This document shows, in pieces, positions 26,192-33,993 of a DNA stretch of 64,000 nt. The notes under the pieces are model-generated. The model was not told the origin of the DNA, did no database searches, and saw only the letters and a program-made list of their open reading frames with translations. Origin of the DNA: SHAN690 sp038131955 (lineage in GTDB: Bacteria > Bacteroidota > Bacteroidia > Flavobacteriales_G > Salibacteraceae); the NCBI GenBank assembly GCA_038131955.1, contig JAYPQK010000009.1, positions 523,355 to 587,354 on the forward strand. Direction: 5' to 3'. Numbering within the stretch: position 1 is the first letter of the stretch; the number at the start of each line of letters is the position of its first letter. Position numbers and translations under genes: made by a program.

Positions 26192-26229
26192 GAATATTGA
26201 TTAGTGGAAGAAGATTAGTGCAAGAAGAT

Positions 26230-26262
26230 TAGTGCAACGCCGTAGGCGTCCCTTCGGGAGGA
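26230..26262. repeat. 33-bp dispersed repeat, copy 1
   Basis: Begins TAGTGCAACGCCGTAGGCGT and ends CCCTTCGGGAGGA. An identical copy in the same direction is at 29331-29363. It is directly preceded by a 14-bp unit (AAGAAGATTAGTGC) present twice in tandem at 26208-26221 and 26222-26235. Confidence 0.9.
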
Positions 26263-26550
26263 TTAGTCAGGCCTGCAACCAACACCAATCACCGTTCACT
26301 TTCAAACTATTTGACCATTTGACCATTTTACCAATCCCTAACCAAGGCACTCCTGGTTCACGCAGAGCTCGCGGACCTGCCTGACGGCAGTCAGGTTCGG
26401 CATATCCGTTTCCAAATCACCGCGATATGAATAGAGCATGTGCGCCCTGAACTTGTTTCAGGGCCGTTTGAATTGAATCGAGAACTTGTTGTGACACAGC
26501 CCCACTCCCCACTCCCAGCTCCCAGCTCCCAGCTCCCCACTCCCCACACC
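26263..26550. other. Intergenic region rich in short repeats
   Basis: No gene seen. Contains a CCTGAAC...TTTCAGG hairpin near 26442-26461 and, at 26500-26546, a C-rich track of CCCAGCTCCC / CCCCACTCCC words. The same kind of track occurs at 22117-22155 and 54220-54242, so it is a dispersed low-complexity intergenic repeat. Confidence 0.6.
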
Positions 26551-28563
26551 CTAATCCCCATCCTCAAAATCGATCCGAATGATGAGCGGCTTTCGTTCGA
26601 GGAGGTGGATCACGCCTCCGATTTGCTGGATGAGGAGTTCGATCACCTTCATGCCGATATGGGAGGAATTGGTGTTCTCGGGATCGGGGACGAGTCCGGA
26701 TCCGTCGTCTTCATAGCGCAAGGAGAGGGTGTTGCCTTCCTTTCGGAGCTGCACGGCGATCATTCCTTCGGTCAATCCGGTGAAGGCGTGCTTCATGGAA
26801 TTGGTAACCAGCTCGTGGATGATCAAACTCAATGGGATGGCTTGATCCATACTCACGCCGAGGTATTGGATGTCGATGTTGGTCTCGACTTCGAGTCCAG
26901 GCAGGCGATAGGAGGAGATGGTCTGACGGATGAGATCACTCAAGTAGGTATCAAACTCGACGCTGTCGTATTGCGACTCTTGATAGAGTTTTTGGTGGAT
27001 CACCGAGATGGTTTGGATGCGCTGGTGGGCCTCATTGATCATTTCTCGTGCCTCTGCGTTTTCGGTGTTTCGCGATTGCAGAAAGAGCAGGCTGGAGACG
27101 ATCTGTAGGTTGTTCTTTACCCGATGATTCACTTCGCGTAGTAGGACCTCTTTCTCCTTAAGTGACGACTCGATCGTTTCCTTTTGTACTGCGATCTCTT
27201 GGTTTTGTTTTTCTATCGCGACTTGTTGTAAGCTTTTTCTCCGGAATCGATATACCGTTCCCCCGGTTATGATCAGCGATAGCACGATCACCATAATGAA
27301 AAATAAGTTGGTGTCACGTTGAGTGTCAGAGGCCATCTCAAGTTCTCGGATCTTCTGTTCTTGCAAGAGTTTTTCGCGTTCTGTGATGATGGATTCATAG
27401 GCTATCATAATGTTTTGGGTGGTGACCACCTTTTGGTGATTCTGAGCCGAATCCTTGAAAAGCACGAGTTTTTGCAGTTCCCTCAATGCACTAGAGGGAT
27501 CATTTATATGATCGAAATATTCTGACCGTCGCTGGTATAGATTGATCCAGAGTTCGGGGTTGTCATCTTTACGGATCAATTCGGATGCTCTTTCCAAGCA
27601 GCTCCAGGCAAGGTCCTTTTCGCTGATCGCCAGATAGCTTGAAGCGAGCTTGGTTAGACTTGTGGTTGCATTTTGCCGGTATTCGGCCTTTGAACTTCCC
27701 TGAAGACTCGCCTCAATATCTTGTCGATAAAGAGGGATTGCTTCTTGATGTAGCCCTTGCTTTGCGAGTATTTGCGCTCGATTTCCTAGAATTAATCCTT
27801 TCAGATATAGGTATTGCTTAATTGAGTTCGATCCGTTTTTTCCGATCTGGTTTTCAAGGATGTACTCCGCACGGAGGTAGTGACTAAGCGCACTGTCGAG
27901 CAGTCCCATTTTTTCGAATGTGAAGCCTCGACTATTGGTGTAGGAAAGTTCCCAATATGGCTTGCTGGCCTCTCGCATCTGCCGAATGGATGTTTTATAG
28001 GATTCCAAGGCCCGTTCATAATCTCCAATCTTGAAATAGAGGTTGCCCATGAATCCATCCGGAGCGTACCGCTGGTAAAAATCCGGGGCGTAATCCCAAT
28101 TGATCTCTTGATGTAATTCGAAGGCCTTATCGATGGCGTCGAGATTCAAATAGTAGTCGCGTAGGATTATCGTGGCGCTGAACATCAATGAGTCGTCCGT
28201 ATGCGGGCTTTTTCGAACTTGTTTTAGGATCTTGATGGCTTGGGATTTCAATCCAAGTGCGTGCAGGGATCGTGCTCTGATGATCTTGCTATGAATGATG
28301 TCGACCGAATCGCCATGGATCTGGGACCAATGCCAAACAGACTCCACTACCTCAGGAATTCCGGGCTCAGCGTGGATTGCCTCCTGTTCAAGATGCCTTA
28401 CGGCTTTTTCGAACGCGGATCGAGTCGCGTTTGAGTCTACGTAGAAGTCCTCAATCTTCGGAGTAGTCTGTCCTATCGAAACATCGGAAATCCCAGCAAA
28501 CACAAGCGTCTGGAGTAGAAGGAATAAGGTTCGTTTTGGATATGATCCCATAACTTCAAACAT
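26551..28563 (-). CDS. TPR-containing sensor histidine kinase, HisKA_2 type
   Basis: 670 residues. Signal peptide or first membrane segment near 8-30, then about 380 residues of TPR-like helical repeats outside the membrane, a membrane helix at about 418-436 (NLFFIMVIVLSLIITGG), a short coiled coil, and the kinase. The phospho-acceptor box is REVNHRVKNNLQ with His480, followed by ATPase boxes HELVTNSMKHAF (N), DDGSGL (G1) and GMKVIELL (G2). The LREVNHRVKNNL form is the HisKA_2 class. No response regulator is adjacent, so it is an orphan. It lies between 33-bp direct repeats together with the OmpA fragment. Confidence 0.9.
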   Translation of the reverse strand: MFEVMGSYPKRTLFLLLQTLVFAGISDVSIGQTTPKIEDFYVDSNATRSAFEKAVRHLEQEAIHAEPGIPEVVESVWHWSQIHGDSVDIIHSKIIRARSLHALGLKSQAIKILKQVRKSPHTDDSLMFSATIILRDYYLNLDAIDKAFELHQEINWDYAPDFYQRYAPDGFMGNLYFKIGDYERALESYKTSIRQMREASKPYWELSYTNSRGFTFEKMGLLDSALSHYLRAEYILENQIGKNGSNSIKQYLYLKGLILGNRAQILAKQGLHQEAIPLYRQDIEASLQGSSKAEYRQNATTSLTKLASSYLAISEKDLAWSCLERASELIRKDDNPELWINLYQRRSEYFDHINDPSSALRELQKLVLFKDSAQNHQKVVTTQNIMIAYESIITEREKLLQEQKIRELEMASDTQRDTNLFFIMVIVLSLIITGGTVYRFRRKSLQQVAIEKQNQEIAVQKETIESSLKEKEVLLREVNHRVKNNLQIVSSLLFLQSRNTENAEAREMINEAHQRIQTISVIHQKLYQESQYDSVEFDTYLSDLIRQTISSYRLPGLEVETNIDIQYLGVSMDQAIPLSLIIHELVTNSMKHAFTGLTEGMIAVQLRKEGNTLSLRYEDDGSGLVPDPENTNSSHIGMKVIELLIQQIGGVIHLLERKPLIIRIDFEDGD

Positions 28564-28758
28564 AGTGGATTAGGTCGTGGGGCGGTTCTGAGATATTCAG
28601 ACTGATGGAGAGTGATTTGAGATTCATCGAAAACCCAGAAAAAACGGAACCTTTTCTACCATCGACCCGAGGAGGAATTACCTACCGATATAACTACCTC
28701 AGAGCGCGAGGAGCAAGAGATTGTTGGAGATTTCGGAACCGAGAAGTCAGATGAAGAA

Positions 28759-29322
28759 ATGATGATCTCAGTTGGCGGCGGACAGGGTGAGGAGAAACCG
28801 GACTACCCGCTCACTCCTCCTAAGGATTCAGCAAATGAGTTTGTAAAGGTCTATGAGGATGTGGTAAGCAATACCGTGTTCGAAGAACCTAAGGTTGAAG
28901 AAGAACCAGTGAAGCCGAAGATGGCTCGCGCCGTATTGGATGAGTCGGATTATAAGTTGAAGAGCGGAATTGCACAGGTTGCTGAAACCAATCGTGGCTG
29001 GGATCTGCGCTTTGACTTCAATGAGTTCTTGCTTACTGATTATCAGATCGAGTACATCTATCAGGTGGTTATCCCAATGCTCAAGAAGAATCCGGATATG
29101 AAGCTACGCGTCGAAGGTCATACCGATAGTGTCGGAACCGACAGCGTGAACTACAAGGTCTCGATCCTGCGTATCTCAAACGTATTGTATCATCTAGAAT
29201 TAGCAGGTATCGAGGATACTCAGATCAAGGTCTTGCCGAAAGGCGAGTCTGAGCCCACTGCTCCAAACGATACGGAAGAAGGACGTGCCTTGAATAGGAG
29301 AGTGGAGTTTATTAAGGAGTAG
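28759..29322 (+). pseudogene. OmpA-family C-terminal domain protein lacking a secretion signal (probably 5'-truncated)
   Basis: 187 residues from ATG 28759. Residues about 70-187 are a complete OmpA peptidoglycan-binding domain (LRVEGHTDSVGTDSVNYKVS, ending EEGRALNRRVEFIKE). Residues 1-70 are an acidic linker (EEPKVEEEPVKPK). There is no signal peptide or lipobox. The frame stays open upstream to 28621 with similarly acidic text (EEELPTDITTSEREEQEIV) but no start codon, so the true 5' end seems lost. A 49-residue frame at 28605-28754 in another phase may be part of it if a frameshift occurred. As it stands the product would stay in the cytoplasm. Confidence 0.6.
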
Positions 29323-29330
29323 GCTCGTTT

Positions 29331-29363
29331 TAGTGCAACGCCGTAGGCGTCCCTTCGGGAGGA
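29331..29363. repeat. 33-bp dispersed repeat, copy 2
   Basis: Identical to 26230-26262, same orientation, 9 nt behind the OmpA-domain gene. Confidence 0.9.
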
Positions 29364-29412
29364 GAATGGTGAATGCTCAAGTGGTCAAATGGCTAAGTGC
29401 TCAAATCACTTT

Positions 29413-29446
29413 CCCCTCTAGAGAGGGGTGCCCGCCTGAGGCGGGC
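29413..29446. repeat. Double palindromic intergenic element
   Basis: CCCCTCTAGAGAGGGG (29413-29428) directly followed by GCCCGCCTGAGGCGGGC (29430-29446): two adjacent perfect hairpins. This style of G/C-rich palindrome recurs between genes in Bacteroidota genomes. Confidence 0.8.
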
Positions 29447-29459
29447 GGGGTGTGTTGGC

Positions 29460-29477
29460 GAAGGGACGCCCACGGCG
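29460..29477. repeat. Inverted partial copy of the 33-bp repeat
   Basis: GAAGGGACGCCCACGGCG is the reverse complement of the core of the 33-bp repeat with one mismatch in 18, facing copy 2. Confidence 0.7.
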
Positions 29478-29563
29478 CTGCCCTGCCACCGGGCACGGAA
29501 GCGCTGTGGGGACTACGCTCCCTCAATTTTACCACTGGCGTTTACGCGAAACAGATGTGGTGT

Positions 29564-30433
29564 TTAACCTAAATAGTCTTTGAGTAGCTTGCTACGAGAA
29601 GTGTGACGAAGTCGGCGGATGGCTTTTTCCTTGATCTGACGCACACGCTCGCGGGTGAGGTCGAATTCCTCGCCAATCTCTTCGAGGGTCATTGGATGTT
29701 TTCCAGTCAAACCGAAATACAAACGGATCACGTCGCTTTCGCGCTCAGAAAGAGTGGCCAAAGAACGCTCGATCTCACGACGAAGGGATTCGTTGAGAAG
29801 GGTAGACTCCGGATTGTGCTCCGTTTCACCCTCCATGAGGTCGTACATGTTTCGGTCGTCATCTTCAGCACCAGGGATGGGCGCATCCATAGAAACGTGT
29901 CGTCGATTGTTCTTGATGTTCTGGCTGATGTCTCCCTCGGCCATCTCCAATTCGTGCGCGATCTCATCCACCGTTGGTTCACGCTCGTGCACCTGCTCAA
30001 GGGCAGCATAGGCACGATTGATCTTGTTGATGTTGCCGATCTTATTGAGCGGCAGACGAACGATACGCGCCTGCTCGGCCAAAGCCTGAAGAATGCTCTG
30101 GCGAATCCACCAAACGGCATATGAAATGAACTTGAAACCGCGAGTTTCGTCAAATCGCTTGGCGGCCTTGATCAATCCAAGATTACCCTCATTGATAAGA
30201 TCAGGAAGACTGAGACCCTGATTTTGATACTGCTTAGAAACAGAAACAACGAAGCGGAGGTTTGCTCGTACCATTTTGGCCAAAGCAACTTGGTCACCTT
30301 GCTTGATGCGGCGTGCGAGATCTACTTCTTGTTCGGCAGTGATCAATTCTTCACGTCCGATCTCGGTCAAATACTTGTCGAGGGATGCAGTTTCACGGTT
30401 AGTGATCTGCTGGGTAATCTTTAATTGGCGCAT
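29564..30433 (-). CDS. rpoD: Primary sigma factor RpoD (Bacteroidota type)
   Basis: 289 residues, the short form of the housekeeping sigma factor typical of Bacteroidota (no region 1.1). Region 1.2 near 15-45, region 2 with NLRFVVSVSKQYQNQGLSLP, DLINEGNLGLIKAAKRFD and FISYAVWWIRQSI (-7 recognition), region 3 near 125-180, and region 4 with TLEEIGEEFDLTRERVRQIK. This protein reads the TAnnTTTG promoters seen across the window. Monocistronic, with no exact TAnnTTTG in its own upstream gap. Confidence 0.96.
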   Translation of the reverse strand: MRQLKITQQITNRETASLDKYLTEIGREELITAEQEVDLARRIKQGDQVALAKMVRANLRFVVSVSKQYQNQGLSLPDLINEGNLGLIKAAKRFDETRGFKFISYAVWWIRQSILQALAEQARIVRLPLNKIGNINKINRAYAALEQVHEREPTVDEIAHELEMAEGDISQNIKNNRRHVSMDAPIPGAEDDDRNMYDLMEGETEHNPESTLLNESLRREIERSLATLSERESDVIRLYFGLTGKHPMTLEEIGEEFDLTRERVRQIKEKAIRRLRHTSRSKLLKDYLG

Positions 30434-30543
30434 AGGATGGATTTTTCGCTGGATAAAGAAAATCCATACTCTACGGCAAAAAAGAGGGCGGTATTCGGAT
30501 TTATAAATACCGCCCTGTTAACATAGTTATAATTATCAGCAGC

Positions 30544-32679
30544 TTACTCTGCTGGCTTTCGCTCTGGTCGTGGCATCAGCGCTTTTCTTGAAAGTCGAAG
30601 CTTACCAGTCTTTTGATCGATCTCGATCAACTTGACCTCGATCTCATCACCTGGCTTCAATACATCTTCTACCTTCTCGATACGCTTATGATCAATCTCC
30701 GAAATGTGAAGAAGACCTTCTTTACCTGGAAGGATCTCAACGAATGCTCCAAAGGCAGCGATGTTCTTCACTCGTCCTTTGTAAACTTCGCCAGCCTCTG
30801 GCTTAGCAACGATGCCCTTGATCCAGGCCATTGCCTTGTCCATTCCTTCCTTGTTATCGCAAGCGATCTGAACCACTCCTTTGTCACCTTCTTCCGTGAT
30901 GGAGATGGTGGTCTCGGTCTTGGCTTGGATCTCTTGGATCACCTTACCACCTGGGCCGATCACCGCACCGATCTGATCTTTGTCGATCATGATGGTTTCG
31001 ATACGTGGAACGTGTGGCTTGTAATCAGCGCGTGGCTCGCTCATGGTCTTCATCATCTCATTCAAGATGTGTGAACGACCTTCCTTGGCTTGGTTCAAGG
31101 CCTTCTCGAGGATCTCGTAGCTCAAACCGTCTACTTTGATGTCCATCTGACAAGCCGTGATACCATTGGTGGTTCCCGTTACCTTGAAGTCCATATCACC
31201 CAAGTGATCTTCATCGCCTAAGATGTCAGAAAGGATGGCATACTTACCATCAGCTCCCATGATCAATCCCATGGCGATACCGCTCACCGGACGCTTGATC
31301 TTCACACCGGCATCCATCAAAGCGAGTGTTCCCGCGCAAACCGTCGCCATTGATGACGAACCATTTGATTCAAGGATATCACTCACGATACGGATCGTGT
31401 AAGGATTCTCTTCAGTTCCAGGGATCATTCGCTTCAATGCACGAAGCGCCAAGTTTCCGTGTCCCACTTCACGACGCGATACGCCGCGGATCGGACGAGC
31501 CTCACCGGTAGAGAATGGAGGGAAGTTGTAGTGCAATAGGAAGTTCTCCGTTCCTTCTACCAACGCACCGTCGATCATCTGCTCGTCGAGCTTCGTTCCG
31601 AGGGTAACAGTGGTCAACGACTGCGTTTCACCGCGGGTGAAGATCGATGAACCGTGTGGTCCAGGAAGGTATCCTACTTCACACCAGATCGGACGGATCT
31701 CATTGGTCTTACGACCATCGAGGCGCTGACCCAAGTTGAGGATCATATTGCGCATGGCCTCTTTCTGTGTCTTGTGGAAGTACTTGGAAACTAGCTCAGC
31801 CTTTTCTGCTTGCTCTTCTTCAGACAGGGTAGACATGAATTCTTCAGCCAAAGCCTTGAATGCGTCAGAACGCTCTTGCTTCGCCGTTCCAGCGGTAGCG
31901 ATTGCGTATGCCTTGTCGTAGCAATATGCGTGAACTTGCTTTTCTAGTTCTTCATCATTGGTCTCGTGAGAGTACTCGCGTTTAGTGGCAGCCTTCTCAA
32001 CCTGAGAGGCAAGATCCAACTGAGCCTGGCAATGCAATTTGATCTCGTCGTGAGCGAACTTGATAGCCGCAAGCATGTCTGCTTCGCTTACTTCGTTCAT
32101 CTCACCTTCGACCATCATGATGTTCTCCATGGTTGCTGCTACCATGATGTCGATATCACACTCCTCCATTTGCTTGAAGGTAGGGTTGATCACGAACTGA
32201 CCATTGATACGTCCAACGCGTACTTCTGATACAGGGCCTCCAAATGGGAGGTCAGAAACAGCGATCGCTGCAGAAGCAGCCAAACACGCCAATGCGTCTG
32301 GTTGAGTTTCTTTGTCAGATGAGATCAAGCTCACCATGACCTGAGTGTCAGCGTGGTAGTCGTCCGGGAAAAGTGGACGAAGAGCGCGGTCGATAAGACG
32401 CATGGTCAAGACCTCGCTATCTGAGGGACGAGCCTCTCTTTTAAAGAATCCTCCAGGGAACTTGCCCGTTGAGGCATATTTCTCCCGGTAATCAACGGTC
32501 AGTGGAAGGAAGTCCACCCCATCTTTAGCTTCTTTGTTTGACACAACTGCCGCGAGCAACATGGTTCCTCCTTGCTTCACGACGACGGAACCGTCAGCCT
32601 GCTTGGCAAGCTTTCCGGTCTCGATTTCGATTGGATCACCATTACCTCCGGTGATCGTTTGATTCTTTCCGATTAACAT
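30544..32679 (-). CDS. pnp: Polyribonucleotide nucleotidyltransferase (PNPase)
   Basis: 711 residues from ATG 32679 (an upstream ATG at 32727 adds a segment not found in the family). 3'-to-5' phosphorolytic RNase of RNA turnover. Two RNase PH domains (about 1-220 and 310-540; RPIRGVSRREVGHGNLALR in the second), an alpha-helical linker, a KH domain (VIGPGGKVIQEIQ) and an S1 domain (GRVKNIAAFGAFVEILPGKE). It lies behind rpsO, the classic rpsO-pnp order, with a hairpin between them. Confidence 0.97.
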   Translation of the reverse strand: MLIGKNQTITGGNGDPIEIETGKLAKQADGSVVVKQGGTMLLAAVVSNKEAKDGVDFLPLTVDYREKYASTGKFPGGFFKREARPSDSEVLTMRLIDRALRPLFPDDYHADTQVMVSLISSDKETQPDALACLAASAAIAVSDLPFGGPVSEVRVGRINGQFVINPTFKQMEECDIDIMVAATMENIMMVEGEMNEVSEADMLAAIKFAHDEIKLHCQAQLDLASQVEKAATKREYSHETNDEELEKQVHAYCYDKAYAIATAGTAKQERSDAFKALAEEFMSTLSEEEQAEKAELVSKYFHKTQKEAMRNMILNLGQRLDGRKTNEIRPIWCEVGYLPGPHGSSIFTRGETQSLTTVTLGTKLDEQMIDGALVEGTENFLLHYNFPPFSTGEARPIRGVSRREVGHGNLALRALKRMIPGTEENPYTIRIVSDILESNGSSSMATVCAGTLALMDAGVKIKRPVSGIAMGLIMGADGKYAILSDILGDEDHLGDMDFKVTGTTNGITACQMDIKVDGLSYEILEKALNQAKEGRSHILNEMMKTMSEPRADYKPHVPRIETIMIDKDQIGAVIGPGGKVIQEIQAKTETTISITEEGDKGVVQIACDNKEGMDKAMAWIKGIVAKPEAGEVYKGRVKNIAAFGAFVEILPGKEGLLHISEIDHKRIEKVEDVLKPGDEIEVKLIEIDQKTGKLRLSRKALMPRPERKPAE

Positions 32680-32708
32680 AACAACAATAAAACGATAAGT
32701 GTAAATAT

Positions 32709-32736
32709 GAAAAAAGGCAATTTCCATTGCCTTTTT
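32709..32736 (-). terminator. Hairpin between rpsO and pnp
   Basis: GGCAAT (32716-32721) and ATTGCC (32726-32731) form a stem with a 4-nt loop. On the minus strand it is followed by a run of Ts (complement of 32710-32715), and on the plus strand by TTTTT, so it can terminate both ways. It may end most rpsO transcripts or serve as a processing site before pnp. Confidence 0.7.
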
Positions 32737-32754
32737 ACTTGTTCTTGAAGAGGA

Positions 32755-33024
32755 TTACTTCCTCAGATTCAATTCTTTGATGATGCTTCTGTAACGCTCA
32801 ATGTCTTTGTTCTTGAGGTAGTTCAGAAGGCTTCGGCGCTTTCCTACCATACGGATAAGAGCCTGTTGCGTATTGAAATCCTTACGGTTTTGCTTCAAAT
32901 GCTCAGTAAGGTGTGCAATTCGATACGTAAACAACGCGATCTGCCCTTCAGCAGAACCTGAGTCTGAAGCATTGCTTCCGTGCTTCGTAAAAATCTCTTG
33001 TTTCTTTTCGCTTGTCAAATACAT
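32755..33024 (-). CDS. rpsO: Ribosomal protein S15
   Basis: 89 residues, full length. Family segments SGSAEGQIALFTYRIAHLTEHLKQ, DFNTQQALIRMVGKRR and LLNYLKNKDIERYRSII cover the helix bundle that binds 16S rRNA. A TATCTTTG promoter element lies 32 nt upstream. Followed by a bidirectional hairpin and pnp. Confidence 0.98.
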   Translation of the reverse strand: MYLTSEKKQEIFTKHGSNASDSGSAEGQIALFTYRIAHLTEHLKQNRKDFNTQQALIRMVGKRRSLLNYLKNKDIERYRSIIKELNLRK

Positions 33025-33056
33025 GCTTCAGCTATACTTTTCTTAAATAAGGGGCG

Positions 33057-33064
33057 CAAAGATA
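33057..33064 (-). promoter_or_regulatory. TAnnTTTG promoter element of rpsO
   Basis: TATCTTTG (minus strand), exact consensus, 32 nt before the rpsO ATG. The longer leader fits the known autoregulation of rpsO by S15. Confidence 0.6.
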
Positions 33065-33094
33065 AGCATTTCTTACTCTGCGTCAATCACTTAT

Positions 33095-33940
33095 TTAATT
33101 TTTAATCAGGGTGATGAATTGATTGAGTTTTTCGCGGAGATCCTTTCGATGAACGATGAAATCCAAGAAGCCGTGTTCCAACACGAATTCCGCAGTCTGG
33201 AAGCCTTCCGGAAGGTCTTTTCCGATGGTTTCCTTCACTACGCGTGGACCTGCAAAACCGATTAGGGCGCCGGGCTCCGCAATGTTGATGTCGCCCAGCA
33301 TCGCGAAAGATGCGGTCACACCACCGGTAGTAGGATCAGTTAGGATCGAGATATAAGGAAGTTTCTTCTCGCTGAGCTGGGTCAACTTGGCACTGGTCTT
33401 GGCCATCTGCATCAAGGAGTAAGCAGCTTCCATCATTCGGGCGCCACCACTCTTGCTAATCATGATGAACGGACAGTTGTTCTCTATAGCGAAATCGATC
33501 GCACGGGCGATCTTCTCTCCAACTACCGATCCCATACTTCCACCGATGAAACCGAAATCCATCGCTGCGATCACTACTTTCTTTCGGTGTAGGTTACCAT
33601 ACGCTGTCCTAACCGCGTCGTGCAGACCGGTCTTGCGGATAGAACCACGAAGACGATCAGCGTATTTCTTGGTATCCTCAAATGAAAGAGGGTCACCGGA
33701 GATCATATGAGGATTAAGCTCGGTGAATCGGTTGTTGTCGAAAATGATCTGAAAATACTGGTGTGATCCTATGCGCTCGTGGTGTCCGCAGCTTTCACAT
33801 ACCCAAAAGGTCTGTGCATGCTCATCAGAACTCACCACATGGTTGCATTTGCGGCATTTGTACCACAATCCCTCAGGTGTCTCCTTCTTCTCCTTCGTTG
33901 GGGTCCGGATCCCCTCGGTCATGCGTTTAAACCATCCCAT
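33095..33940 (-). CDS. accD: Acetyl-CoA carboxylase carboxyltransferase subunit beta
   Basis: 281 residues, usual length. N-terminal zinc ribbon with Cys 29, 32, 48 and 51 (YKCRKC ... WVCESC), then the crotonase-like carboxyltransferase fold with SKSGGARMMEAAYSLMQM, DPTTGGVTASFAMLGD and GFAGPRVVKETI. Transfers the carboxyl group to acetyl-CoA in the first step of fatty acid synthesis, together with AccA (not in the window). Monocistronic behind a TAGCTTTG element. Confidence 0.97.
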   Translation of the reverse strand: MGWFKRMTEGIRTPTKEKKETPEGLWYKCRKCNHVVSSDEHAQTFWVCESCGHHERIGSHQYFQIIFDNNRFTELNPHMISGDPLSFEDTKKYADRLRGSIRKTGLHDAVRTAYGNLHRKKVVIAAMDFGFIGGSMGSVVGEKIARAIDFAIENNCPFIMISKSGGARMMEAAYSLMQMAKTSAKLTQLSEKKLPYISILTDPTTGGVTASFAMLGDINIAEPGALIGFAGPRVVKETIGKDLPEGFQTAEFVLEHGFLDFIVHRKDLREKLNQFITLIKN

Positions 33941-33960
33941 ACAGTGTACTTTGGATCGTG

Positions 33961-33968
33961 CAAAGCTA
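33961..33968 (-). promoter_or_regulatory. TAnnTTTG promoter element of accD
   Basis: TAGCTTTG (minus strand), exact consensus, 20 nt before ATG 33940. Confidence 0.6.
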
Positions 33969-33993
33969 TACCAATATTTCTGACTTCATAATG

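Noticed and set aside
26500..26546. C-rich repeated words taken as a repeat array
   Set aside because: Low-complexity track (CCCAGCTCCC) seen at three places; no regular spacing or spacer structure.
26440..27108. Plus-strand 222-codon ORF opposite the histidine kinase
   Set aside because: It is the antisense of the kinase's conserved HisKA_2 and ATPase boxes and starts in the C-rich repeat; no protein family is recognisable.
29333..29572. Plus-strand ORF of 79 codons between the OmpA fragment and rpoD
   Set aside because: It consists of the 33-bp repeat and palindromic elements and reads as repeat translation (GCPPEAGGVCW).
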